Positions 1-12,279 of a stretch of 64,000 nucleotides of DNA are shown here, in pieces. The translations under genes and the position numbers were made by a program. The first letter of the stretch is position 1. Each line of letters starts with the position of its first letter. Origin of the DNA: Saccopteryx bilineata (taxonomy: Eukaryota; Chordata; Mammalia; Chiroptera; Emballonuridae); assembly GCF_036850765.1 (NCBI RefSeq), contig NC_089496.1, positions 104,494,767 through 104,558,766 on the forward strand, given 5' to 3'. The notes under the pieces are model-generated. The model saw only the letters and a list, made by a program, of their open reading frames with translations, was not told the DNA's origin and ran no database searches.

Positions 1-1411
1 GCCCCTCTAAAAAGACAAGAGCCAGTCTCGGGTGCAGTATAATGCAAGTCCCTAACCTTCTGCCCTCGGGGGCAATTAGAGCAGAAGCCACAGAGCCCGC
101 TGTCACTGCAGCTCAGGACTGGGGGTTTCTGTGCAGCTCACGGCATTTGAGACCTGGAAACTGCTCGCTGTGGCCCACCCACCTCAGCAACCTCCTCCAG
201 GCCCTGGGGGCCCAAGTATTCCTTTCACTTCTCAGTTCCTGGGCTGCATGCTGGCTGGCTGCCAGGAACTGAAAGGGCGGAGAGTTCTTTAAAATCAGTG
301 ATGCTCTTCTGGGCTACCGAGTTGTTCTGAGGATTTGTTCAGGGAAGGTCGGCCGTTGTTCATGCGAAGCCCCCTCTGCTGACATTTGGGGTCTTTTGTG
401 TCTGAAGTGCTATCCTTTTACTTTGGGAGAATTTTCTGCTTTTTGTCAGACCCTGGAAAATATACTAGGGGTAAAATTGGCACGAAGGATGGGAGCGGCC
501 CCCATGCCTACATTTTCTAGATCGGGGAACTTTGCTGCCGCTGGTTAGAGGCAGAAGTGGGACCGCTGACTGCACTCCAGTGCTCTGTCCATTCTGTAGC
601 AGTATTTATTGTGAAGAGGCCGGAGAGATGCTTTCATATGGTGTTGGAAATCAAACTGCTATTAATATGCTAATTACAACAGCTCCTGTTTACCCTTTAA
701 GCAGGTCCTGGAGAGCTTCTCCTTGGCAACACTGTTAGACATTCTGTTCTTGAAATAGAAAGTCCATATTACTTCCTCATGAAAACTCTAAATCCAGGCT
801 TTCCCTATGTCCAACCATCCCTTTTCCACGGATTGAGCGGGTCCAGCGCTGGCCTCCCGAAGTGCAGACCTGGCGGGTGAGGCAGGGCAAGGAGAAATTG
901 ACGCACTTTGGAAAGAGGGCAACTCCCTGAGAAGTCGGTGGGCTGGGGCCCAAGGCCGGGCCGCTTACCTGCTAATGTCATTATACATCTACGCATATTT
1001 TTAGCAGGGGCATTACTCACTCCTAAAATCAGTTCCACCGGCTTTACTTTTAGGCTGGATGGTGCAGGTGCTGTTTGGAAATGTGTTTTTTTCCCCACAT
1101 CACTTTTGTCCTGGAAGTACCTGGTGAAAAACAAAATGGCAGCCCCACCGCCAAGGGCAATATAAATATTTGTTTGGGAAACAGAGGGATGGGTGCTTTA
1201 TTTGCTTTGAGGGTGGATCCCAGAGGGCAGGAAGCAGGGTGGACCACACCCCTTAGCTTTCTGAGGAACTGGGTGGTGCAGGAGCCCTCTGGGCACGGAG
1301 GCTTTCATTCCCTGGCAGACTGGAGAGTGACTTTGCTTTAATGCCAGATCGAAGATAGCCACTGAAGGGAGTGGAAATTCTCTGAAGAGTTGGCTATAGA
1401 TTCTAGAAGAA

Positions 1412-1490
1412 TCATCTGACAAATATTTAAGCACCCACTATGTGCCAGCCCTTAATTAGGCACTGGAAAGACACTGGGGAATGTTCCATG
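1412..1490 (-). mobile_element. L2 3'-end relic
   Basis: The stretch reads like an inverted L2 tail (caaatatttaagcaccc, then actatgtgccag). Short and diverged, so the boundaries are approximate. Confidence 0.45.
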
Positions 1491-1494
1491 GCTG

Positions 1495-1835
1495 AGTGAC
1501 GTCGTGACATAAAACAACTGTTTATTGTGCTCGCAGATTTCTGTGGGTCTGAAATTCAAAGAGAGTAAAGCAGGGATGGCTTATTTATGCTCCTCGTTGT
1601 TCAAAGAAGCCTCAGTGCAAGACTGGAAGGCTGGAAGACATCGCTCCATGTTGGGCACTTGATGCTGGCTGTTGATGGGTCCTTTATTCTCTCCATGTGT
1701 CCTGGGGTTCCTCATAGCTTGGTGGCCAGTTCCAAGGGTGAGCATCCCAGAGATGCCAAGCTAAGCAGAAGCTACATCCTTTTTGTGACCCAGCCTCAGA
1801 AGTCACAAAGTGGCTCCTTCAACGTGTTCAGTTGG
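1495..1835. repeat. Old interspersed repeat, family B copy 1 (family not named)
   Basis: It begins with a run like cataaaacaactgtttattg, then gatttctgtgggtctgaaat, and ends near cagcctcagaagtcac. The same ordered blocks recur, diverged, at 28165-28535. I recognise the pattern as a common mammalian dispersed repeat but cannot name the family from memory. Confidence 0.45.
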
Positions 1836-1984
1836 TTAGAGTAGCCACAAGCCCATACCCAAATTCAAAGGGAGGGAATATAGACCAGCTTCTCTGGGGA
1901 AGGAGAGTCGGTTACATTGTATAAAAAGCATATGGGATGTATGTATATTTCATAATAAGCGTAAGAGAGACTTGGCAATAGGAG

Positions 1985-2364
1985 CAAGGAAGAGGAGGCT
2001 ATAAAAAGTGGCAAGGCAAATTTGAAAAGAAAACTTTTAAAAGTGGAAATTGAATAAATGAAAGTAAAAATTCAGGGGATACATTAAAGAACATTACAAT
2101 TTGTGAATGAAAAAATTAAGTGAAAGATACAGTCATGTAAATGAACTAGAATGCAGTCAAGAGGCCTACAGAGATGGAAATAAGAAAAGACAGGGTAAGA
2201 GACATGTAGGATGCAATGGAAGGTCTAATACACCTCCGATTGGTTGTCAGAAGGGAGATAAGACAGAAATGGGAAGGAAGTTGATATTTCAAGAGATAAT
2301 GACAGAATTTTGCTGTCTTTGACAGCACCAGTCTTCTGTATGCTTCCTTCCAGGACTCAGCTCA
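1985..2364 (+). mobile_element. L1/HAL1 ORF1 fragment
   Basis: The A-rich stretch resembles the coiled-coil/RRM part of ancient L1 ORF1. A frame with stops and damage reads GRSNTPPIGCQKGDKTEMGR and IFQEIMTEF, which recall the L1 ORF1 pattern RRSNIRLIGVPEG followed by IFxEIIxENF. It is a dead fragment, ending just before the SINE at 2380. Confidence 0.6.
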
Positions 2365-2379
2365 GCACCATTGGTCTCT

Positions 2380-2648
2380 CTCTCTCTCTATTTTTTTTTT
2401 TTTTTTTTTACAGAGACAGAGAGAGGAATAGATAGGGACAGACAGCCAGGAACGGAGAGAGATGAGAAGCATCAATCATCAGTTCTTCACTGTGACACCT
2501 TAGTTCATTGATTGCTTTCCCACATGTGCCTTGACCGCGGACCTTTAGCAGATCGAGTAACCCCTTGCTCGAGCCAGCGACCTTGGGTCCATGGGTCCTT
2601 CTGCATCCCAGTCCCACGCTCTATCCACTGCACCACCGTCTGGTCAGG
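2380..2648 (-). mobile_element. Type B tRNA-derived SINE
   Basis: Reverse-oriented tRNA-derived SINE: the poly-A tail appears as a T run at 2391-2410 and the tRNA-like head lies at the right end (gctctatccactgcaccacc, then gtctggtcaggc). It is flanked by a target-site duplication, gcaccattggtctct, at 2365-2379 and 2648-2662. The body is shorter than in the other type B copies because several internal 20-bp modules are missing. Confidence 0.85.
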
Positions 2649-4284
2649 CACCATTGGTCTCTTTGCTCACGGATTTCAACCCAGTCTACGGGAGGATTTG
2701 CCTTTCCGCACGGAACCCTTCGCAAACTGACAAAGGGAGAAGAAAGGCTTTGCTTTGCTGAAATTTGCTGGCCAGCTCTCCCTTTTGCAAACTGCCAGTG
2801 CTGGGCTATCTCGTGGTACCTCTATCGCATTGTCAAAGAAGGCGCGGAGGGTAGCCTGTGGGTGAGGCTAGGCTTGGGGAGGAAATCTGGGTTCTCAGCA
2901 ACCGGTGCGGTGTGCAGGTGGTCGGGGCCGAAGGGAGCCTGGAGCCCAGGTGGCTGAAGTGGCGCCACGTGCCTTTCCTGAACCTTGGAGATTGAAGGGA
3001 GCTGTAGATGGTTTTTCCCTTTTAAATGACAGAGCAGGACTGAGTCAGGAACGGTGATTTGATCAATTGGACCATAAATGCAGATGAAGCTTGTTTTTGT
3101 TCCGAAGACAAAGCGACAAATGGGAGACGGTGTGCTGTGGCCTTGTGCTCACTCTGGTTAAATTCCTTCGAGCCCGAGACCGTCTGAGCACTCCCTGTGG
3201 GGTGCCTTCCAAGGGTCTTGTCTGCAGATCCGTCCCCCGGGGGACAGAGGTCAGACGCCAGGCGGGAGCATCCCAGTGTGCCCTCTGGTGCTTGGGGTCT
3301 GGGAGATGTTGGAAACGGTCAGAACCACTGACGGGCACATTCCATTCTGGTGCCCACCTTGACCATTGCCTCCTGCATTCCTGCCCCTCGGGGGAGAAGC
3401 GTTAGTCTAAATTGTTGCTGGTTTGGCTGCCCTCCAGCGACCTGCGTCCGGGTGCGGGGGAAACTGACTGCGGCTTGTTCAGCGGTGGCCACAGCAGCTC
3501 CAGCTCGGCACCCGGCGGCCGCGCCGTTCACAGCTCTGCTTGCGTTTCTTTCCATTCACATGGGGGCCCTCGTTGCCTCCCCACCTCTCAGCCCCCACCG
3601 GCCCTCTTGGCTGTGTGGTGACCCATGCACCTCCTTTGTGTATCAGGGCTTCTCCACTGCCAGTAGCCATAACCAGCAGCAGGGTGCTGGGCGGGGGGCA
3701 TGACGCTAGACGCAGACACCTTGGCTCTGTGGGGACTGGGTTTTGGACAAGGTTGAGGCAGCCTTCCAGTCTGGGCTGGGCAGCATCTGCTGAGCGGATT
3801 CCGGTCCTCTTGGGGTAGCCGCATCCGTCACACCCCAAGGGGAGAGGCCTCCGTGTGGAAAGTATGTGAGCCTTGGACGATGTCGCGGGTGGCCTGGAAT
3901 GGCCCAGACCCCAGCTGGTTTTCCTAGTGTGCAGTGAGGAAGCAACAAAGGGCCAGCTCACCCAGCTCCAGTGAGCGTCCTAGCGGGTGGGGAGGCAGGG
4001 TTCCGGGTGCTGCCTGAGGGCCTGACTGGCCCCAGCTCGGACACTGTACCCATGTCAGCATCAGACCATCACTCCCACAGGCTGCAGGGTCTTGACCCCT
4101 ATGGCTCATCTGAGAAAACAGAGTGGCTGTGCCTAGCATGTAGCAAATGCTCTTCTACCAGTGGATACTCTGGTTGTGTGCTTTGTGTGGGGTCTTCCAG
4201 GTGCGTGGTGGGTCAGCATGGAACTTGTGTCCATCTCACGCCCAGCCCTGCTACCCTGGGCCTCCACAGGCCTCTCTGGGAGGC

Positions 4285-4400
4285 AGGCAGGTCAGAAAGA
4301 GTTACAGCCATATGTCACAGAGCTGGAAACTGAGGCCAAATAGTTGTCAGAGATCACTGAGCTTGTAAATGGCAGAACTGAGCCTCAAACTTCTCTTTTG
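4285..4400 (-). mobile_element. MIR relic
   Basis: Inverted MIR core: gagctggaaactgaggcc, then a diverged tail ending near atggcagaactgagcc. Old and without visible target-site duplication. Confidence 0.5.
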
Positions 4401-4414
4401 ATCATACCCCTGTA

Positions 4415-4835
4415 TTAGCCAGCTCAAGCCACCCTAACAAAATACCATAGGCTGAGTGGCTTAAACGATAGACATTTGTTTTCTCACAGTCTGGAGGCTG
4501 GAAGTCCGAGCTCAGGGCACTGAGAGAGCCGGTTTCTGGTGCAGCCTCTCCTGGCTTATAGATGGCTGCCTTCTTGCTGTGTCCTCACATGGCCTGTCCC
4601 CTGTGTGCACAGAGAGAGCACGCGAGAGAGTGTGTTTGTGTCTCTTCCTCTTCTTGTAAGGACACCAGTCCCATTGAATTAGGACGTCATCCTTATGACC
4701 GCAGTTACCCTTGATTACCTCCTGAACGGCCCTGTCTCCAAATGCAGTCACATTGAGGCTTAGGGCTTCAACATATGCATTTGGGAGGGTGGTGGGCACA
4801 CCACAGTCTGTAATGGACCTGAGCCCCTCCCGCTG
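4415..4835. repeat. Old interspersed repeat, family A copy 1 (family not named)
   Basis: It starts near tattagccagctcaagcc and aacaaaataccataggctga, passes through ttgctgtgtcctcacatgg and ends near agtcacattgaggctt and caacatatgcatttggg. A second, diverged copy with the same order of blocks is at 16235-16595. A widely dispersed mammalian repeat whose class I cannot assign here. Confidence 0.5.
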
Positions 4836-6184
4836 TTTTGGGCCCCCAGAGCACAGCAGGAGGTGGCCGCTACCTCCCGTCCCCATTGGAGTCACTTGGT
4901 GTGGTTGTGCAGGAGCCCAGGGATAGGGATGGGGTGATTTGAGCAGGCTTTCTGGAGGAGGAGGAGGTGTGTGTGTGAGAGAGACTCTGGGTGTGTGTTT
5001 GTGCATATATATGTTGGGCTTGGGTAGGTGGCCCCTTTGGGACTCGGGCTCCGTTCAGGGCACCTCGCCGACCTCACTGATGCAGATGTTCTGGGGCTGT
5101 TTTCTACTTTCTCACAATTGACATGGCAAGAGGGGACCATCTGGTCCCTGCTGGCCCATGGCCCACGAGGCAGCTGTAGCTAGCTGCAGCCAATCAGGTA
5201 GCACTTTCAGGTCTTTACTGTGGAAGGGCATGGGGTTCCGGGTGGGCCGGGATGGGCCTCATGGAGCCGAGGGCCCCGGGGCCCCTCTTCCACAGAGAGC
5301 AAGCAGGCCGCACGTGGCAGCCACCCCGGCTCTGGGGGGGGCGTGCTCTCTGCAGAGGTGCCCTGTGCTAGGACAGCGTCGCTGTGGGAGCCCCTACTGT
5401 CAGCTCTCTCGCCGCCCGCACCCTGTGTCTGTCCGCCCCTCTCAGACCCACACGCTGGCTGCGGCTGGAGAAGGGACTCGTCACCGCCAGGTTACGTGTG
5501 CTTTTCTGCCGAGTCTGGGCTTCCGGGATGAAGGCGGTGTTCCCGAGGCAGAGGTGCGGTTCCTACGCCACGTCCTGTGTGTGGGGGCCAGAGCAGGTCA
5601 TGGTTCTGGGAGGGGTGGCAGGAGGTGCCCAGTCGGGAGGCTGGGGGCCCTGCTCTTTTGGTAGAACTTCCTCTTTCTCATATTTCCTGCATGGAGGCCA
5701 TACTGCCCGGAGTTGCTGCAGAGCAGAGTCTGGGAGCCCACCTATTTTTGGGGCGCAGAGCCCGTCTCTGGCTTCTCTTATGTCTCTCGCTCTGCCAGTA
5801 CACCCGGCCCTGGTGGCCCCGAAGGGTTTAGTAAGTAAGCCACAGATCGCCCGAGGGAAAGTGGCCCTCAGGAGCTCCCCTACCTCCCCTCCCCAGTCTT
5901 CTTCCACTGTACCTGGCCCAGGGCCCTTTGCTCTGGGTCACACTCTGTTCCCAGGCCCTTGTCTCCCTTCTGGCCCAGGGGAAGCCCCGAGTGTTTCTGA
6001 GCCTGTGGCCCCACCACATCTCTGGTGGGAAATGGTGGTTCCTCTTGAGGGAGGAACAGTTGCTGCCTCCCTCCCTCTGGTTCCCAAGGGTAGGTCTGTC
6101 TCTGGGACAGCAGCCGCCCGGGAAGGTCTCCTGGCCAGGCAGGCTTCTGCCTCCCCAACACTTGCTGGGAGCAACGGGGGCTTT

Positions 6185-6365
6185 GGAGCTGAAAAGACCT
6201 GGACCCAGACCCCAGATCCACTCCTGACAATGTGTGACCTTGGGCACAGCCCTTGGACTGGTTGTTCCAGGAGCAGAGCTCGCCGCCCCACCGGGTGGCG
6301 TTACGTGAGAGAATGGAGTCTGAAAGCAGGTGGCTCCCAGCAGGCGCTGAACCCCCGTGTGATCA
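6185..6365 (+). mobile_element. MIR relic
   Basis: Diverged MIR in forward orientation, recognisable by the core tgtgtgaccttgggcac at 6230-6246. Confidence 0.45.
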
Positions 6366-6504
6366 CTGCAGCGTGAGTGTTCCTGGTACCCGGTGGGCAA
6401 ACCTGAACAGGTGCCCACACACATGTATCAGTATACGGCCTCTGCTGCTCTCTACCTGCCTAGATGGAGACTTCAACATCTTCATCGTGATTAAGACCAT
6501 TCCC

Positions 6505-6615
6505 TTATTCAACATTCGTTCATTCATTCTCCCATTTCTGAGAACCCACCATGGGCCAGACCTTGCTCTGGGCACTGGGGAACAGCGTGGGTCAGACAGA
6601 CCCAGGAGGTGGGGA
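6505..6615 (-). mobile_element. L2 3'-end relic
   Basis: Inverted L2 tail: ttcgttcattcattc, then ccaccatgggccag, ctctgggcactggggaac and agcgtgggtcagacagac. Confidence 0.55.
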
Positions 6616-7744
6616 GGGCAGTTCATCAGGCAATCGCCCAGGCAGATTTCAAAGGTCACTTGCATTGAGGGCCTTGGAGAAGAGGTGAGAGGAGCCCAGA
6701 CTCAGGGCCCGTGCTGGGTGCCCTGCACTGGTGGAGGCTCTCAGAGGGCCCAGAACTGCAAGGCAGCCCTGCCCTTAGGAAGAATAGGCACCAGGTGTGG
6801 GCTACCCCCGCTCCGTGCTCTGTGACCATCAGAGGCACGACACTGCAAGTAGGAACTCAATATTTAAAAAAAAAAACATCAGTTCTGAGGAAGCCCTTCG
6901 TAACCCTGTATACAATCTTGTGTTTAGCTGTTTAAATAAAGCTGTAGCCCGGGGCCAGAAACCGCCTGGACGGCTTCCCCGTGAGTGCACGCACGTCAGC
7001 CACACAGCCACCGTCCCAGCCCTCGTGAGCGGAGGCGGTGTCGCAGGTGCTCCTGCGGCCAGCTCAGGGTTGCCCACTACCCATACCCTTTGGGAACCCC
7101 AGAGGCACTTGAGGCTGAATGACTCCCCGTGGCTCGAACGAGGGCAGTTTCGCACAACATCTGCATCATGGGAAACAAATGTGGTTCTCAGTGTGTGCTG
7201 CCTTGAGTTCCTGGAACCAGAGTGTTTATTTTATATAATATACAGCGAAAACACTTCTGTTGATCTCAGGACCTTCCAACATCCAAACTGTAACTCTTAC
7301 TGAAATACTCTTTAAATGTGGATTACCCAAGATGGCTCAGGGAAGGAAGACCAAATAGTGTTCTGCATTTCAGGTCACCATCTTTCAAACTATACACATT
7401 TTTTTTTTAGACCAGGGTACTTTAATTCTACCAGGGAAATAGTCCTCTGCTCACATGCAGGGGCCCCCCAGAGGACCATGGGGCCCTTAGAGCCTTATTA
7501 TATAGTCCTGTGGGTCCTATTGGGGAAGGTTGGGCGCGTACATTGTGTTTAAAGGAAAACCTCGCCTCCTACTCTGTGAAACAGGGGCATCTGATTTAGG
7601 AGATGAGGCTCAGCTGGGTAAACCTGGTTCCATTTAAATCCTTGATTGGCAGTGTGTGCCACGCTTTCCCGGTTGGGTGGCAAAGGAGGTGGGTATAAGG
7701 GATTTGGGCAAGAATATCCAGGGACTGCTCCTTACAATAGTACT

Positions 7745-7915
7745 GGGTGGATAGTACCTACTGAGGGCTTACCATGTGCCAGGTGCCGCGCTAAGCACCT
7801 TGATTGAATCATTCCTATGAGGTAGGTTGTATTATTATCTCCATTTTAGAACCAAGAAAGTGAGACTCAGAAAAAGATCCTACAGCTAGTAGGTGGCAGT
7901 ATCAGGCAGAGAATA
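7745..7915 (-). mobile_element. MIR relic
   Basis: Well-preserved inverted MIR: ccatgtgccaggtgccg, then tatgaggtaggttgtattat, tctccattttagaacc and ctagtaggtggcag in the right order. Confidence 0.65.
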
Positions 7916-7924
7916 GGTTCAACT

Positions 7925-8330
7925 ACTGTAACAAAGACCCAGGTGAACCCAGGTTTAAACAAGGTAGACGCATACTTCTCTGTCCTGGAACAGTGCTTGG
8001 GAAGGGGTTAGGGGTGCTGCGGAAGTCTCTGTGGCTATTCCATCTCTTCTGTCTTTAGGATAGTGCCCTTTTCTGCATGGTCCAAGACGGTGCCCCACCA
8101 CATCTGCATTCTAGTCCATGGGAAGGGGGATGGTGAAAGAATGGACCTTTCCCTTTAAGGACATAGTCACAACTCACTTGGACTTACGTATTATTTCTTC
8201 TTACATTCCGTTGACCAAAACATGGTCATAGAGCTACACCTAGCACCAAGGTGGTTGGGAAATGTAGTCTGTCTGTTAGGTGGCCATTTGCCCAGCTAAA
8301 ACTAGACATTCTGTTACAACAGAGACCATG
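7925..8330. repeat. Old interspersed repeat, family C copy 1 (family not named)
   Basis: Blocks tactgtaacaaagaccc, acggtgccccaccacatctg and ttgggaaatgtagtctg occur in the order seen in a common mammalian repeat. A related, more diverged copy lies at 39930-40330. Family name not assigned. Confidence 0.4.
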
Positions 8331-8454
8331 ATGAACAGTCGTTGGATGACTGGGATGTGAGTCCAAGTGGTCTATGTCCCTCCCTTCTCCACCGCCTCTC
8401 ATCTGGGAGGAATTCTAGGTCAGCTCTGGAGAAAGAAAGCCCACAGCTGGCCTG

Positions 8455-8550
8455 TAAGCTCCTGGGGTGCATAAGGTGGTAGGCATTTCCAGTGACCCTT
8501 TGATCCCGCTGGGCTAGCTCAGAGCAGGACACCAAGCAGATGCTCAGTAA
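8455..8550 (+). mobile_element. L2 3'-end relic
   Basis: Forward L2-like tail: ctgtaagctcctggggtgc, then gctcagagcaggacac and agatgctcagtaaatcaat. Confidence 0.45.
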
Positions 8551-10273
8551 ATCAATCTTGGGGGGGGCATGCGGTGCAGAGAGAGAGAGGGACCTGGTCT
8601 GTCAGATCAATCCCAGCGGAATGAGTTGAGCACAGCTCGAGGCAAAGGCAGGGGACTGGAAACTGCGGTGACCAACCACCGGAGAAGGCAGCTGGTCTGA
8701 GTCTGGGCCAGAGCTTCAGGGTGTCCTGCCGGCTCCCCCGGCTTAACCCCAACCTTGAACAGCACCAGTGACCTGTGCTCCCAGGATGGGAATTTGATTC
8801 CGAGCCCCCTTTGGGAAGAACTGCATTCTGTCCTGGTGGTGGTCACTTGGCTGTGCTGTGAAGGTGCCGATTCCGTTCTAGCGACACATAGGTCCTGTTT
8901 GTCAGCTGCTGGGCCCCGTGCCGACCCGTCCACCTCCCTCCTGTGGAGCCCCAGCCGCCTACTTTCACTGGCCCTGACTCACCCAGGACAAAAGGCAGTG
9001 ACGGCCTGACCTTTCCGAGCCCGGCCCCCGGTGAGAAGGCGTCAGAGGGCTTCCTGAGGCGGCATGCCGAGTCCGCGGAGCTGAGGCCCACCTGCCTGTG
9101 GTTAGTTACGTGTTCTGAGCAAAGCTGCTCCCTGTGCAGGTGCTCAGAAGGGAAAGTAAGTGCCGGGAGTTTCAGCGTGGAATTTTTCAATCATCTGAAC
9201 ATTGTTCTTGGCAAGGAATAATGCAAAACAAACAGCCGTGTGGGTTACATTTTTAGCCCCGTTCCAACTAGGGGTTTCACCTCAGTGGTATTCTTTGATC
9301 ACCCCGATCCTTGTTTTTGTCCGTTCCCCAGTTATCTGTCTTGTGCTGAGTAACTAAGGAGGCTGCCTGTTACATTCAGCATCAGCTAACTGTCAGAATG
9401 CCCGTGCCGAGCCTGGCAGCCGGAGGGAGGAGGGAAAGTGTTAACAGAGCAGCGCTCCCGGCTGAGATGGAGCTTACGAGGTCTAGACAGCGCTGAGATG
9501 TGTGGCGCTCTTGAAAAGGGAAGGAGAGAAGAAAGAGAAGCGTGCGGCTGGGGTTCTGCAGGCTTCTCTCTGTATTTGTGTAGCTGCGAAAGCTCTAGTT
9601 TGAAATAAGTGGTGTTTGGCAAGACGCGGGGCTGCCTGCTGACAGATCGACTGGGCTCTCGCACTGCAGATAAAAATGAAAATGCATGAGGCCTTTGCTT
9701 TTCTTCCTCCTGATGATTAAAAGCGTCTACTTGGCTCCATGCAGAGACGGCCCTTGAAGATTTATTCGAGTCACCTGTGTGGCATCGCTCACAGGCCCGC
9801 AGGCTGACAGAGGCAGCTACACTGCACGGTGTCTGAAATGGCAGTCCCGGGGGGGGGGGTTTGCAAAGGCTTGACGGGGTGTCTCTGTGCCAGGCCTGGG
9901 CGGGACCCCTGGGTAAGGGTCTTGCATTGTAATGAAGGAATTCCCCTCCCTGATCACACTGATCCAAGACCTTCGAGCCACCCAGGCAGCTCAGCGAGCC
10001 CTGGGTGATGGACAGGACAAGACCCGTCCCCTGCCTGGCCTTCAGTTTCCCCATTTGAGAGACAAGGGGGTCAGACTGGCTTTCCTACAAGGCCAGAGAC
10101 CCTGCTCCCCCCTGCACGCCCACTCTGCGCTGACATTACTGCACGGTGCAGGAGGAGGAGTCGGTGTGGGAGGGTGCCCTGTTCTGCGTGGCAGGGCCGT
10201 TCATCAACCTGATCCAGCGCAGGAGAAATTTGGACACAAATTCATTAGTATACAGCCAATGGTTAGCAAATGA

Positions 10274-10400
10274 ATGAGTGAGGTCATTAATCTATTCATT
10301 CATGCGTTAAATGTTATTGCGTGCTGGCCCTGTGCTAGGCCCTGTGCCAGGTGCTGGGGGTGCAGGGAACAAGGCAGCCTGGGCCCTGCCTGCTCCAGGT
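10274..10400 (-). mobile_element. L2 3'-end relic
   Basis: Inverted L2 end: ctattcattcatgcg, then ggccctgtgctaggccc, gccaggtgctgggggtgcag and ggaacaaggcagcc. Confidence 0.6.
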
Positions 10401-11214
10401 CGGGTCCAGCCCTGTTTGGACTCCCGTCCTACTGGCTCAAAGACTTGTCTCGATATAGGTCTGAGCACAGGAATGTGCTGTGAAACACAATTCCAACACC
10501 CTATTAAGGACCAGGCGTCGACGTCAGGACACCAAGGACTTGAAAATTTTCTCCCTTCAAGGAGCAAGGGATTTGTTTTGACAAAAGAAGTGTAAACAGG
10601 ATCCTAGTGAATAACTTTTCTCATGGCTGCGCCTGCTTTAATCAGTGGCATATTTTTTGGTGACTTCAGATGTGTTCGGACTGTTCCCGGGCTATACAGG
10701 GAGACGAAGGGGGTGGCCGTGGAGAGAGAGAATTTATAGCTTAGGTGAGGGGACGAGGCCAACTCTGAGAACGGTAGCCAGAGGAATGAGATAGCACGTG
10801 CGTTGTATGATCACAGGTGTGGTGCAGGCCTCTGAGCTGAAGGAGCTCAGAGCTTGGGAGGGACGGCATACTCTGGCTCTCTGGAGGGAGAGAGTAGAGA
10901 CGAGTGTAACAGATCATGCTCCTGTGCTAGCCCAGCTGTGAAGGGTACATGCCCAGCTGGGAGCCAGCCCCTGAGCTGCCACGCCTTTCCCAGGCCTTCG
11001 TCTCTGGAGATCGAAGCTTCCGGACTCCGTGTGCAGAGCAGCCCTGGGCCCGTGGACATGGGATGACCCATAGGTCAGGGCTACGTCCGGGCTACCGGGG
11101 TGCCCTTCTCCCCTGTGGGCCTCTGGAGATTAGCATGACATTAGGGTGGGCAGGATGTCATCCACCCCCTGGGGTCCTAGGTCCTTGCCTGCTGCTGAGG
11201 CAGATCCCTAAATG

Positions 11215-11465
11215 TTAAAAGATGCAGAAAAGTTGTTTTGCTGTCAGGAAGACCTGAGTTCAGACCCCGTCTCTGCCTCTTGCTGGCTTTGGGACCTTGT
11301 GCTAATAAATGCCTTCTCAGCTCCTCATTCTTTGGCATCTAAAAAATTAGGCTGATAATAGCCCCTGTTTCATAGGGCTTTTGGGAGGATTTCGAGAAAC
11401 AAAGCATGATGAGTGCCTAGCACGGTGCCTGGTGTACAGCAAGTGTCCCATTCATTAGCTGCTGT
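11215..11465 (+). mobile_element. MIR relic
   Basis: Forward MIR almost end to end: gacctgagttcagacccc, ctctgcctcttgctggc, aggctgataatagcccctg, tgagtgcctagcacggtgcc and cattcattagctgc. Confidence 0.65.
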
Positions 11466-12086
11466 CATTTTACTGTTATCAGACATCAGGTGGCCGTGGG
11501 AAGACCTCTGCCTGACCCAGAGGACATTTCTCTCTGAAACTAGCTCTGCCAGACTCTGAAAATCCGTGTCTGAAATCCCAACACCTGAGCTGTAACCCAG
11601 CCAAGCAATGTCTGAGTCGAGATTCCAGTTCTCTCTGTGTCAGTTGCTACTGAAGCAGCATGCCTCTGCCCTGCTTCTTGTTTGCAGTGTGAGCACTGGT
11701 GACTTCTTTGTGCCTACAAATGCGTCCCTGTCTTCCCAGATCTCTCCCTTCTTGAGTCTGGGTCTGAGCTAAGCCAAGGTGGCTTGACTCAAGGAGTTGA
11801 CGTGGTTTCACGCTTAATTACCAAAGACCCCAGTCGGGTTCCAGTGGCCCAAGCCATCCATGCTCTGTTCCTTGGGGAAACAGAGACCAGGTTTGGCTGG
11901 TCTCCTAGGAGCCATGATGAGGCAGCCGGGGGAACTGGAGGTTTATCTGAGAGAAAACTGCAGGTGCAGAGATTAACTGCCACCTAACTGCCACTCATGG
12001 GCAGCCATTCTGTATCCCAAGAATGAGGACCAAGGGGCAGGTATGAGAGAAAGACGAGGGTGGTTCCAAGTTGAGAATAGACTTTT

Positions 12087-12218
12087 AAGGCCCTGGGCCA
12101 GTGGCTCAGTAGATGGAGTATTATCCTGGCATGCCAAGGTTGCCAGTTCGATCCCTGGTCAGGGCACATATGAAATGCAACCAATAAGTGCACAGCTAAG
12201 TGGAATGAATAATTAATG

Positions 12219-12257
<39 letters not shown>

Positions 12258-12279
12258 ACAATAGGAAATTTAAAAACAA
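12087..12279 (+). mobile_element. VES-like tRNA-derived SINE
   Basis: Short bat-type SINE in the sense orientation of GRK5: a tRNA-like head (ccagtggctcagtagatgga with B-box gttcgatccctgg), a body with gcacatatgaaatgcaacc, a CT dinucleotide run at 12211-12254 and an A-rich end. Target-site duplication aatagactttt at 12076-12086 and 12280-12290. The CT run explains a false minus-strand frame with repeated Arg-Glu. Confidence 0.85.

Noticed and set aside
3440..3540. Possible CpG island or alternative promoter in the upstream intron
   Set aside because: The CpG-dense stretch is only about 100 bp, without other promoter signals that I can see. A similar short patch is at 34485-34620. Not enough to call.
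5384..6376. 330-codon plus-strand open frame
   Set aside because: Low-complexity Pro/Ser/Gly-rich translation in GC-rich DNA, with competing open frames on the other strand and a MIR relic inside. No domain recognised.
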